The notes: generated by a model not told the origin, from the letters alone. DNA of 6,109 nt from Candidatus Zixiibacteriota bacterium (GCA_022563625.1 JADFNA010000114.1:1-6109); one strand, 5' to 3'; shown: positions 1 through 5,682, counted from the first letter of the stretch. Numbers and translations are program-made.

Positions 1-176
1 GTGAACCGGAATTGTTTTTCAAACGTGTCCGGGCCGGTTTCCGCAAAATAGCCGGAAAAAATCCGCGCCGAACTTGTCTGATAGACGCTCGTCCGGCGCC
101 AGAGGTGATCTTTGAAAGAGTGAAGCATGAATTGGACGCTCTTCTGTCACGCAAGGCACGGAGTCTCAGACAGTGA
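1..176 (+). CDS. tmk: Thymidylate kinase, C-terminal fragment (5' end outside window)
   Basis: The reading frame whose first full codon is at position 3 gives 57 residues ending in TGA at 174-176. It begins EPELFFKRVRAGFRKIAG and continues to a CLIDARPAPEVIFERVKHEL segment. This matches the end of dTMP kinase, where the helix after the LID region (F..RVR.G....A) is followed by a strand with a conserved 'IDA' and a last helix. The family phosphorylates dTMP to dTDP in the cytoplasm for DNA synthesis. The catalytic P-loop and most of the LID lie upstream of the window and cannot be checked. The stop overlaps the next gene's GTG start by four bases, suggesting translational coupling. The final residues (SRKARSLRQ) are a basic tail beyond the usual end. 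The assignment rests on one short but characteristic segment. Confidence 0.8.
   Translation, partial: EPELFFKRVRAGFRKIAGKNPRRTCLIDARPAPEVIFERVKHELDALLSRKARSLRQ
160..163 (+). promoter_or_regulatory. Shine-Dalgarno GGAG deciding a GTG start
   Basis: GGAG sits nine bases before the GTG at 173. In that frame the nearest upstream stop is TGA at 128-130, and no other ATG, GTG or TTG codon lies between it and 173. The next in-frame ATG would delete the membrane anchor, so GTG is the only sensible start. The site lies inside the end of tmk. Confidence 0.6.
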
Positions 177-1825
177 TAGATCAAAGCGGTCCCTCAAAAA
201 ACAATACCGGCGGCAAGTATGATCAAGGCGGCCTGACATTTCTTTTGCTTTCCATTTTCTTCGCTGTGTTTTTCAGCCTCCTGTTGTTTGTGGTTTCATC
301 GCCGCAGCTAAAGAAACTCACCCGTTTCGAGCGTACACTCATGACAACACTTTCAGAATATGCCGATGAACTGGACGGCGCCGGTTTGTATGAGCGGACG
401 TCGCGTGAAATCTATGGTTTGCTTGACCGCTACAGCGGCTATGCCCCGAGGGAGCGTTTCGAACAGGTGGCCGAAGAGTTTAGCGGATCATACGCCGGGA
501 TTGGTGTGACGATAATCTCCCGTCCAAACGGGCTGCTGGTCACCTCGGTCAACGAGAACGGTCCCTCACAGCCGGCGGGCCTGCTCCCGGGGGATGTGAT
601 AATCAAAGCCGACAGCCTGTCGTTGGTCGGCCGCACGACACGGCAAGCCAGTTTGACGCTGCGCGGCAAATCCGGTGAGCATGTCGCTGTTACACTCTTG
701 CGTCCGGTTGGTTCGGCGCATCTGGCAATAATCGATTCGATAAGTTCAGCCTCGGCGCTGCCGTTTGACACCCTCACTTTTGATATAAAGCGCGGGACAG
801 TCCCGCTGCGGCATGTCAACTTTGCCGGAATTACCAAAAACAACACGCTGTATATCAAACTTGAGGATTTCGGTTCAGGGGCGATGGACCAGTTTAAGCG
901 CGTCTTTGATTCACTAAGGGAAGTTCAGCCTGATTACCGAGGAGTGTTAATTGACCTGCGCGGCAATCCCGGGGGACTGTTGAGCGAGGCGCTTGAGTTG
1001 ACTGATTTTTTTCTGGAGGAGGACATTCTCATACTTGGCAAGAAAGGCCGTTCACGCTGGAGCAGACATGAAGCGTTTTCCAGTGGTGACGATGAAAGCG
1101 CTGGCGCTCCGCTTCTAATTCTCGTTGATCGTTCGTCGGCTTCGGCATCAGAAATCATGGCCGGTTCGCTAAAATTCGCCTCACGCGCCAGGCTTGTCGG
1201 CGACACAACATTCGGCAAAGGATTGGTGCAGGAATACAACCGATTTGCGGATGGGTCAGCGTCACGGTTGAGTACGGCCCGCTATTATTTTGCCGGAGAG
1301 CGTTATTTGAATCAACCGGGTGCCGAGAAAGTTGACTCGGGCAGTGGAATTGCGCCGGACTACTACTATGAGTTTTCCGACGGTAATCGTTTTGTACGAC
1401 AACTGGGCGCACAGTTGCTGTTTATTCCGTTTGCGGCGCGTTATCAGGGGTGGATCATCAGTTCATTTGAAAGCGGCGGGTACCGCGATGTAATTGTTGA
1501 ATTTGAAAACTTTGCCGGATTGTCAGGATTCACTTATGAAAGCGCGGTCATGACACGCGCCAGGAACTTGCATTTGGTATCGAGCATGGGGGGTCTGGAT
1601 CGTGAATCCATGAGAGTAACGAGCGAAATTCTCCGCCAGGCCGAGGTGGTTGAAAAAAATATGTTTTCCCTTGAGGGTGAACGAATCATTCGCCGCCTGG
1701 CGCGATTGGCATATCAGCGCCGCGACGGAGATCGGGCGTCGTTTGTAGCTGTTGGTTTACACGATGACCCGGACATAGAATACTGCGAGCGGCTGCTTCT
1801 TGACTCGCTGGCTGCCGGACGCTAA
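173..1825 (+). CDS. Membrane-anchored PDZ / S41 C-terminal processing peptidase
   Basis: This is a 550-residue serine protease of the CtpA/Prc (S41A) family, which cleaves extracytoplasmic proteins from their C-terminal ends. Residues 22-43 form one hydrophobic segment (signal anchor), placing the rest outside the cytoplasmic membrane. A PDZ domain follows at about 100-185 (SYAGIGVTI, then SQPAGLLPGDVIIKAD). The peptidase core at about 215-400 contains LIDLRGNPGGLLSEAL (259-274), SSASASEIMAG (321-331) and TTFGKGLVQ (345-353). By spacing with E. coli Prc and B. subtilis CtpB (Ser and Lys 25 apart, Gln four further), the catalytic triad should be S324, K349 and Q353; all are present, so it is probably active. 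Residues 400-550 are an extension I do not recognise, with charged, probably helical stretches. The gene is coupled to tmk by a GTGA overlap and followed 27 bases later by the exporter gene. The family call is firm; the substrate is unknown. Confidence 0.93.
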   Translation: MIDQSGPSKNNTGGKYDQGGLTFLLLSIFFAVFFSLLLFVVSSPQLKKLTRFERTLMTTLSEYADELDGAGLYERTSREIYGLLDRYSGYAPRERFEQVAEEFSGSYAGIGVTIISRPNGLLVTSVNENGPSQPAGLLPGDVIIKADSLSLVGRTTRQASLTLRGKSGEHVAVTLLRPVGSAHLAIIDSISSASALPFDTLTFDIKRGTVPLRHVNFAGITKNNTLYIKLEDFGSGAMDQFKRVFDSLREVQPDYRGVLIDLRGNPGGLLSEALELTDFFLEEDILILGKKGRSRWSRHEAFSSGDDESAGAPLLILVDRSSASASEIMAGSLKFASRARLVGDTTFGKGLVQEYNRFADGSASRLSTARYYFAGERYLNQPGAEKVDSGSGIAPDYYYEFSDGNRFVRQLGAQLLFIPFAARYQGWIISSFESGGYRDVIVEFENFAGLSGFTYESAVMTRARNLHLVSSMGGLDRESMRVTSEILRQAEVVEKNMFSLEGERIIRRLARLAYQRRDGDRASFVAVGLHDDPDIEYCERLLLDSLAAGR

Positions 1826-1852
1826 CAGGCTGCCGAAGATTATGGATAAATA

Positions 1853-2614
1853 ATGGACACGCTCTGGATTTTTGGCGGCGCCGTTTGCGCCGGGCTTTTG
1901 GCCGGGTTTCTGGGATTGGGCGGCGGAGTGTTGATAGTCCCCGCACTGGCGCTGTTTGGCGATATTTCGATGAAGCAGGCCGCAGGTATTTCATTGACAG
2001 CTTCAATCGCCACCTCGATGGCTTCCTCTACCGTGTTCATCAAGAAACATTTATGCGACCTTGATCTGGGATTGAAACTGGCCCTGACCGCGACTGCCGG
2101 TGGTTTGAGCGGCGGTATTTTATCGACGTATGTAAGTAACGCGCACCTAGCATTCATTTTTGCCGCATTCATTCTGTATTCAGGTATCTCGCTGGCGTTC
2201 AAGAAAGATCATGACCTACCGCCCGTTGAAACATACGCTCGCCACAAGCTGGCGCTGTTTTTGTTCGTGGCCTATATCGCCGGCCTGCTGAGCGGCCTGC
2301 TTGGTGTGGGTGGTGGAATTATTTTCGTGCCGCTCATGTTTTTGGGACTGAAGTTTCCAATTCAGCGCGCGACAGGAACATCAGCTTTCGTTGTCGGCCT
2401 GACCGCCACCGGCGGCGCAGTTATTTATTTTCTGCGCGGTGAACTGGACAACACGCTGGATATTGTACCGGCTGTGGTAATGGGAATGATTGCCGGGGGC
2501 AAACTGGGCGGCATACTCGGGGTAAAAACCAAGTCACGAATCGTACGCCTGGTATTTGCCGGACTGCTTTTTTTCATGTGTTATCGCATGGTCAAACTGG
2601 GAATGGCAGGCTGA
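1853..2614 (+). CDS. TauE/SafE family anion (sulfite/organosulfonate) permease
   Basis: This 253-residue, very hydrophobic protein has the internal twofold repeat of the TauE/SafE family: GFLGLGGGVLIVPAL at residues 18-32 and GLLGVGGGIIFVPLM at 148-162, each opening a half of about four membrane helices. Between the halves is a short hydrophilic loop (about 117-132, KKDHDLPPVETYARHK). Length is normal for the family. Characterised members export sulfite, sulfoacetate or other small organic acids across the cytoplasmic membrane, but substrates differ widely, so the sulfur assignment is only a family default. The start is fixed: an in-frame TAA (1847-1849) lies immediately upstream and the first ATG follows. 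No good Shine-Dalgarno is visible; GAAG at 1835-1838 is 14 bases away. The next gene begins four bases after the stop, indicating an operon with the small DUF1634-like protein. Confidence 0.9.
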   Translation: MDTLWIFGGAVCAGLLAGFLGLGGGVLIVPALALFGDISMKQAAGISLTASIATSMASSTVFIKKHLCDLDLGLKLALTATAGGLSGGILSTYVSNAHLAFIFAAFILYSGISLAFKKDHDLPPVETYARHKLALFLFVAYIAGLLSGLLGVGGGIIFVPLMFLGLKFPIQRATGTSAFVVGLTATGGAVIYFLRGELDNTLDIVPAVVMGMIAGGKLGGILGVKTKSRIVRLVFAGLLFFMCYRMVKLGMAG

Positions 2615-2618
2615 CGAA

Positions 2619-2918
2619 ATGATTCTGCTCTCAGTAAAAAACGAACGCCGTTTCATTCTATTAACCAACGCTATCTTGGTGATAGCGCTGGCGCTGCTTT
2701 TGGCGGCGTTTGCGATGAACCGGTTCATGGACAATCACATCGTTGCTAATACACTGTCGCGTATAGTTGTCGTACTGATTTTGCTTTCCACTCCGCTTCG
2801 CCTGCTGGCTCTGGGCCATCTGTTTCGCTTGGAGGGACGCTGGCCGAATGCGCTGGTGGCGCTGGGAGTGGTCGCGATCCTCATCATCGGAGGTTTAGCC
2901 AAATGGTATTTTCTGTAG
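2619..2918 (+). CDS. DUF1634-like small three-helix membrane protein
   Basis: A 99-residue protein with three hydrophobic segments at about residues 12-33, 47-67 and 77-97. The middle stretch STPLRLLALGHLFRLEGRW followed by a hydrophobic helix resembles DUF1634, a family of unknown function with a conserved 'TP..R......F..E.....' pattern. DUF1634 proteins are commonly encoded directly beside TauE/SafE permeases, as here, where only four bases separate the genes, so an accessory subunit of the exporter is the best guess. An open frame extends back to 2556 inside the permease gene, but I choose ATG 2619: it has AGG at 2608-2610 eight bases upstream and puts the first helix at the usual place. 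The longer version would add 21 residues that are only a shadow of the permease. The family assignment is from pattern memory, so moderate. Confidence 0.65.
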   Translation: MILLSVKNERRFILLTNAILVIALALLLAAFAMNRFMDNHIVANTLSRIVVVLILLSTPLRLLALGHLFRLEGRWPNALVALGVVAILIIGGLAKWYFL

Positions 2919-2921
2919 AGT

Positions 2922-3014
2922 ATGATGACAAATCCCGCATCCACTGAGAAAAACACGCTGCGCATGACTGTCCTGATAATCGCCAATGTTGTTAAGTCAC
3001 TTCAATATAAATGA
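2922..3014 (+). CDS. Mini-ORF (30 codons) carrying a copy of the downstream gene's 5' end
   Basis: Starting at ATGATG (2922 or 2925), this frame reads MTNPASTEKNTLRMTVL and ends after KSLQYK at TGA 3012-3014. Its first 13 codons after the first Met match those of the HAD gene (MTIPVTSEENTLR). Five of the six base differences change the amino acid, so nothing shows selection on the peptide. It lies three bases after the DUF1634-like stop and its own stop overlaps the HAD start as ATGA. The HAD gene has no evident Shine-Dalgarno, so translation of this mini-ORF could feed ribosomes to it. It could equally be a fossil of a tandem duplication with no product. I list it because its position and overlap are precise, not because a functional peptide is shown. 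Confidence 0.3.
   Translation: MMTNPASTEKNTLRMTVLIIANVVKSLQYK
2925..2963 (+). repeat. Diverged direct repeat, copy 1
   Basis: These 39 bases match 3011-3049 at 33 positions without gaps, with a period of 86 bases. Both copies begin at ATGACA and end at ACGCTGCG plus one base. Identity falls to chance immediately after. This copy is the start of the mini-ORF. Confidence 0.85.
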
Positions 3015-3049
3015 CAATTCCCGTAACCAGTGAGGAAAACACGCTGCGG
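3011..3049 (+). repeat. Diverged direct repeat, copy 2 (5' end of HAD gene)
   Basis: Second copy of the 39-base repeat, forming codons 1-13 of the HAD phosphatase. It lies just before the catalytic FCDFDGT segment, so it encodes only the non-conserved N-terminal tail of the enzyme. Confidence 0.85.
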
Positions 3050-3679
3050 GTGTTTTGTGATTTTGATGGGACAATTGCGCTCAAAGATGTCGGGTATCAT
3101 ATGCTGTCACATTTTTCGACAGTCGGCAATGATGACCTGGCCGAACTGTGGAACAGCAGAAAGATCGGCGCCCGTGAATGCCTGAAGATCGAAGCATCAC
3201 GCATCAACGCCAGCAGAGAAGACATGCTGGCGTTTGTTGGCCGCTTTGAACTCGATCCCTCATTTAAGGATTTCGTCAGGCTCGCGTCTGAGCGCTGCGC
3301 CCCGCCGATTGCCCTTTCCGACGGACTGGATTTTTACATAGACCATTTACTGCAAAAACATGGCCTGGGCCATCTGGAGCGCTACGCGAACCGGGCGGTT
3401 TTTGCGGGACGATCAATGACGGTTGAATTTCCGTATGACAATGGCTGCGGTGTATGTGGTTCGTGCAAGGCCCAAAGAATTCGTGAAATTAAACGACGCG
3501 ATAACATTACCGGACAGATCGTGTTTGTCGGCGACGGATACTCGGATATCTGCGCGATTGCAGAAACGGACATTCTGTTTGCCAAAAGCGATCTCAGGCG
3601 CTACTGCGAGAGCGAAAACATTCCGCACCGGCCATTTGAGACATTTGCTGATGTCAGCAAGTCACTGTTTGGCGAGTAA
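3011..3679 (+). CDS. MtnX-like HAD-IB family phosphatase
   Basis: A 222-residue cytoplasmic HAD-superfamily hydrolase. Motif I is DFDGT (D17 nucleophile, D19 acid/base), motif II is the serine of ALSDG (S103), and motif IV is VFVGDGYSD (D175, D179), which coordinates magnesium. A CGVCGSCK cluster (C146, C149, C152, with K153 a likely motif III lysine) is typical of the MtnX / PHOSPHO1-like subgroup. MtnX itself dephosphorylates an enediol phosphate in methionine salvage, but no other salvage gene is visible, so the natural substrate is open; phosphoserine- or phosphocholine-type substrates are alternatives. The small helical cap falls between motifs I and II. The ATG at 3011 is chosen because it places motif I near residue 17, as usual; no Shine-Dalgarno is evident and the start overlaps the stop of the preceding mini-ORF (ATGA). 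Confidence 0.85.
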   Translation: MTIPVTSEENTLRVFCDFDGTIALKDVGYHMLSHFSTVGNDDLAELWNSRKIGARECLKIEASRINASREDMLAFVGRFELDPSFKDFVRLASERCAPPIALSDGLDFYIDHLLQKHGLGHLERYANRAVFAGRSMTVEFPYDNGCGVCGSCKAQRIREIKRRDNITGQIVFVGDGYSDICAIAETDILFAKSDLRRYCESENIPHRPFETFADVSKSLFGE

Positions 3680-3706
3680 TCGGGCGAGTGAAGTTAGGCC
3701 GAAAAA

Positions 3707-3737
3707 AGGGCCGCCAGGAAGAGTTCCGGGCGGCCCT
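3707..3737 (-). terminator. Strong hairpin; intrinsic-terminator form on the - strand
   Basis: AGGGCCGCC (3707-3715) is the exact reverse complement of GGCGGCCCT (3729-3737). Inside, GGAA and TTCC can pair around a GAG loop after one A-G mismatch. On the - strand the stem is followed directly by six T residues (3707-3702), the form of a Rho-independent terminator for leftward transcription. On the + strand it begins 27 bases after the HAD stop but is followed by GATGG, not a T tract. It may still act as the 3' end of the upstream operon, so the direction is uncertain. Confidence 0.6.
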
Positions 3738-3740
3738 GAT

Positions 3741-3775
3741 GGTAGATAAACCGGGATGAACGCTTGAAATCTACC
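3741..3775. repeat. Inverted repeat GGTAGAT / ATCTACC
   Basis: A perfect 7-base inverted repeat (3741-3747 with 3769-3775) around a 21-base loop begins four bases after the first hairpin. As RNA it would form a modest stem. Alone it is weak; its value lies in being the middle of three consecutive stems. Confidence 0.45.
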
Positions 3776-3784
3776 CCATGAAAA

Positions 3785-3806
3785 GAGAGGCTGGAAACAG
3801 CTTCTC
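3785..3806 (+). repeat. 9-bp hairpin with a GAAA tetraloop
   Basis: GAGAGGCTG (3785-3793) pairs with CAGCTTCTC (3798-3806) through eight Watson-Crick pairs and one G-U, closed by a GAAA loop. The G-U pair and GNRA loop exist only in the + strand RNA; the - strand transcript would have an A-C mismatch and a TTTC loop. This asymmetry favours a role in a + strand transcript. A seven-A run follows at 3812-3818. Confidence 0.5.
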
Positions 3807-3939
3807 CGTTCAAAAAAAGACAAAACGCACTCGCGCGAGCGCGAATTCTGTTACGGTCCCCTCACACAACAGGCTTCTGTCCGTGCGTTCCAGATGCCGT
3901 TTGGGTCCAGACACCCCGGGCTGTGTGGCAATAATACCC

Positions 3940-3951
3940 ACAAGCGCTTGT
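3940..3951. repeat. 12-base perfect palindrome ACAAGCGCTTGT
   Basis: Perfectly self-complementary, so it could be a dimeric protein site. Part of it (AGCGCTTGT) recurs at 4029-4037 in direct orientation, 86 bases away. No function is known. Confidence 0.4.
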
Positions 3952-4088
3952 TCCCTAATTTTCGCGCCGGGGCAATTCATTAAACGCACGAATCGGCCCG
4001 GTGTTTCGCGCATAATTTGCGAATTACCAGCGCTTGTGTACGAATCACCGATTATATCCGCTTAGCTTCAGTCTCAGGCCACTGGTCC

Positions 4089-4102
4089 CTTGCCGCGGCA
4101 AG
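4089..4102. repeat. 14-base perfect palindrome CTTGCCGCGGCAAG
   Basis: A perfect palindrome centred on CCGCGG, 24 bases upstream of the proposed asnS -35 box. Its position would suit an operator or activator site, or a small hairpin in a readthrough transcript. No regulator is known for it. Confidence 0.4.
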
Positions 4103-4125
4103 AATACCTTGAGGTTGAGGCAGGT

Positions 4126-4154
4126 TTGCCGAAACACGTCCGGCGCAATATGTT
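4126..4154 (+). promoter_or_regulatory. Possible sigma70-type promoter for asnS
   Basis: TTGCCG (4126-4131) and TATGTT (4149-4154) are separated by exactly 17 bases, and each matches four of six consensus positions. Transcription would start near 4161, giving a 5' leader of about 50 bases. It is the best-spaced candidate I see before asnS, but such matches also occur by chance. Confidence 0.3.
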
Positions 4155-4211
4155 GCAGGCGTGGCAGCGAAAAGCCGACTGGAACAGATAATTAATGTGA
4201 GCAGGTAAACT

Positions 4212-5615
4212 ATGGACTATAAGAATCGTGTGAAAATATCCTCAATCCTGGTGGATGAAAGTGTGGAATCCGGACAAACGGTGGCGCTTTTGGGCTGGGT
4301 GCGGACTGTGCGGGTGGGCAAAGAGGTTGGTTTTGTGGAAATCAATGACGGTTCTTGCCGGGGCAGCCTGCAGGGAGTGATCGCCAATCCGAACGAAAGT
4401 GATGTTCTACACAAGTTGACTACCGGTTGTTCAGTGCGAATGGAGGGTCAACTCGTTGAAAGCCAAGGGAAAGGCCAGAAATACGAGATTCAGGTAAAGA
4501 ACCTGAAAATAATCGGAAAATCGCCTGATACTTTCCCCCTGCAGAAAAAACGGCACAGTTTTGAGTTTTTGCGCGAAATAGCCCATCTGAGGCCGCGCTC
4601 GAACACTTTTGGGGCGCTCAACCGGTTGCGCTCCAAACTGGCCTACGGGATACATCAATATTTCCAGAACAAAGGGTTCTATTATATACACACGCCGATT
4701 ATAACGTCTTCGGACGCCGAGGGAGCCGGTGAAATGTTTCGGGTCACGACTTTGCCGATGGACAATCCACCCAAAGACGAGAGCGGGGCGATTGACTGGG
4801 ACAAGGATTTTTTCGCCGCCGAGGCGTTCTTGACCGTTTCGGGCCAGTTGGAGGGCGAAGCGCTGGCCACGGCGCTGGGTGATATTTATACTTTTGGTCC
4901 GACATTCCGGGCGGAGAACTCCAACACCAGCCGCCATGCCTCAGAGTTCTGGATGATTGAACCGGAAATGGCCTGGGCGGAGTTGACGGATAACATGGAT
5001 TTGGCCGAGGATTTTCTCAAAGAGCTGTTCAAGTTCACCCTTTCCGAATGCGCCGATGAAATGGTGTTTTTTAATCAGTGGATTGAGAAGGGCCTGATTG
5101 ACAAACTCGAAGGAGTGATCAACTCCACTTTCGAGCGCCTGCCTTATACTGAAGCGGTCAAGGTGTTGGAAAAGAACGCCAGCGCATTTGAGTTTCCGGT
5201 CGGTTACGGGCAGGATTTGCAGTCGGAGCATGAGCGCTATCTGACGGAGGAGGTTTTCAAGAAGCCGGTGATTGTCTATGACTATCCTGAGGAGATCAAG
5301 AGTTTTTATATGCGTGTTTCTGATGACGGCAAGACAGTCGGGGCGATGGATGTGCTGGCGCCGGGTATTGGCGAGATTATCGGCGGCTCACAGCGCGAGG
5401 AGCGGCTGGATGTGCTGCTGGCGCGTATGAAGAAAAAAGGCATGGACCCCAACGACGAGGCGCTTCAATGGTTTATTGACCTGCGCCGCTACGGTTCAGT
5501 CCCGCACAGCGGGTTCGGATTAGGCTTTGAGCGGACGCTGATGTATGTCACGGGCTTGAGTAATATTCGTGATGTGATTCCGTTTCCCAGAGTGCCGAGG
5601 TGGGCGAAGTTTTAG
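4212..5615 (+). CDS. asnS: Asparaginyl-tRNA synthetase
   Basis: A complete 467-residue class II aminoacyl-tRNA synthetase, close to the usual bacterial AsnRS length (about 466). It activates asparagine with ATP and charges tRNA-Asn in the cytoplasm. An N-terminal OB-fold anticodon-binding domain spans about residues 20-105 ([11 protein letters not shown] and FVEINDGS). Motif 1 lies around 150-165 ([12 protein letters not shown]). [11 protein letters not shown] (206-216) is the AsnRS-type amino-acid-binding segment. Motif 2 includes [20 protein letters not shown] (231-250) with R233, and motif 3 is [10 protein letters not shown] (434-443) with R441. The end [10 protein letters not shown] is standard for AsnRS and, with the [14 protein letters not shown] segment, separates it from AspRS. 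No key residue is missing. ATG 4212 has AGG six bases upstream. It stands alone between a long upstream gap and an AT-rich downstream gene, so it probably has its own promoter. Confidence 0.97.
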   Translation: MDYKNRVKISSILVDESVESGQTVALLGWVRTVRVGKEVGFVEINDGSCRGSLQGVIANPNESDVLHKLTTGCSVRMEGQLVESQGKGQKYEIQVKNLKIIGKSPDTFPLQKKRHSFEFLREIAHLRPRSNTFGALNRLRSKLAYGIHQYFQNKGFYYIHTPIITSSDAEGAGEMFRVTTLPMDNPPKDESGAIDWDKDFFAAEAFLTVSGQLEGEALATALGDIYTFGPTFRAENSNTSRHASEFWMIEPEMAWAELTDNMDLAEDFLKELFKFTLSECADEMVFFNQWIEKGLIDKLEGVINSTFERLPYTEAVKVLEKNASAFEFPVGYGQDLQSEHERYLTEEVFKKPVIVYDYPEEIKSFYMRVSDDGKTVGAMDVLAPGIGEIIGGSQREERLDVLLARMKKKGMDPNDEALQWFIDLRRYGSVPHSGFGLGFERTLMYVTGLSNIRDVIPFPRVPRWAKF

Positions 5616-5639
5616 GGCATTTATTCCCAATAAAATGTG

Positions 5640-5659
5640 TCTCACTCCATGGTGTGAGA
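5640..5659. promoter_or_regulatory. 20-base dyad, possible operator or leader hairpin
   Basis: TCTCACtCCATGGtGTGAGA is symmetric except for one central T-T pair on each side of CCATGG. It starts 25 bases after the asnS stop and ends nine bases before the Shine-Dalgarno of the next gene. In DNA it suits a dimeric repressor; in RNA it gives a 6-bp stem with an 8-base loop. No T tract follows, so it is a poor terminator for asnS. An AT-rich inverted repeat TTTATT-CCC-AATAAA (5620-5634) lies just upstream. Confidence 0.4.
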
Positions 5660-5668
5660 GAAATCGTT

Positions 5669-5674
5669 AGGAGG
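5669..5674 (+). promoter_or_regulatory. Perfect Shine-Dalgarno AGGAGG
   Basis: AGGAGG lies eight bases before ATG 5683. It is the strongest ribosome-binding site in the window and fixes the start of the last gene; a second in-frame ATG two codons later is less well placed. Confidence 0.8.
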
Positions 5675-5682
5675 CAAAGCAA

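Larger units (their letters stand above)
3680..4211. other. 532-base intergenic region with hairpins and palindromes, no convincing protein gene
   Basis: This is by far the longest gap in the window. From left to right it holds three hairpins (3707-3737, 3741-3775, 3785-3806), a GC-rich inverted repeat TCGCGC-GA-GCGCGA (3831-3844), perfect palindromes of 12 bases (3940-3951) and 14 bases (4089-4102), a - strand TATAAT box (4056-4051), a tandem TTGAGG pair (4109-4120) and a weak promoter for asnS. Open frames exist on both strands (+ 3778-4065, - 4013-3810, + 4066-4191) but none resembles a protein I know, and none has a good Shine-Dalgarno. It could hold a small RNA, long untranslated regions, or a decayed gene. 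Confidence 0.7.

Noticed and set aside
439..858. 139-codon open frame on the - strand inside the S41 gene
   Set aside because: It lies opposite the PDZ and linker coding sequence, whose + strand protein has clear motifs. It is a shadow frame with no Shine-Dalgarno or recognisable product.
1842..1853. Three-codon ORF ATGGATAAATAA overlapping the TauE/SafE start as TAATG
   Set aside because: It is suggestive in geometry but has no spaced Shine-Dalgarno and is short enough to be chance.
3423..3749. 108-codon + strand frame overlapping the end of the HAD gene
   Set aside because: It is a frame-shifted reading of the phosphatase, and its tail is just the translated GC-rich hairpin region.
3702..4060. 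tmRNA, RNase P RNA or 6S RNA on the - strand, given the transcript-sized segment
   Set aside because: I looked for the tmRNA ends (GGATTCGA near the start, tRNA-like CCA end) and for conserved RNase P core sequences and found none; 6S would be shorter.
3778..4065. 95-codon + strand frame in the long intergenic region
   Set aside because: The translation is low in protein-like pattern, rich in K, R and S, has no Shine-Dalgarno and begins inside the hairpin cluster. It is probably chance.
3680..4211. T-box or other riboswitch controlling asnS
   Set aside because: No T-box core (AGGGTGGNACCGCG-like) and no terminator with a T tract before the asnS start is visible on the + strand.
4431..4937. 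168-codon open frame on the - strand inside asnS
   Set aside because: It is fully antisense to conserved AsnRS motifs and resembles no family; long shadow frames are expected opposite a conserved gene.
4212..5615. Aspartyl-tRNA synthetase as an alternative to AsnRS
   Set aside because: The [10 protein letters not shown] segment, [14 protein letters not shown] and the terminal [10 protein letters not shown] are AsnRS features, and the length fits AsnRS rather than the larger bacterial AspRS.
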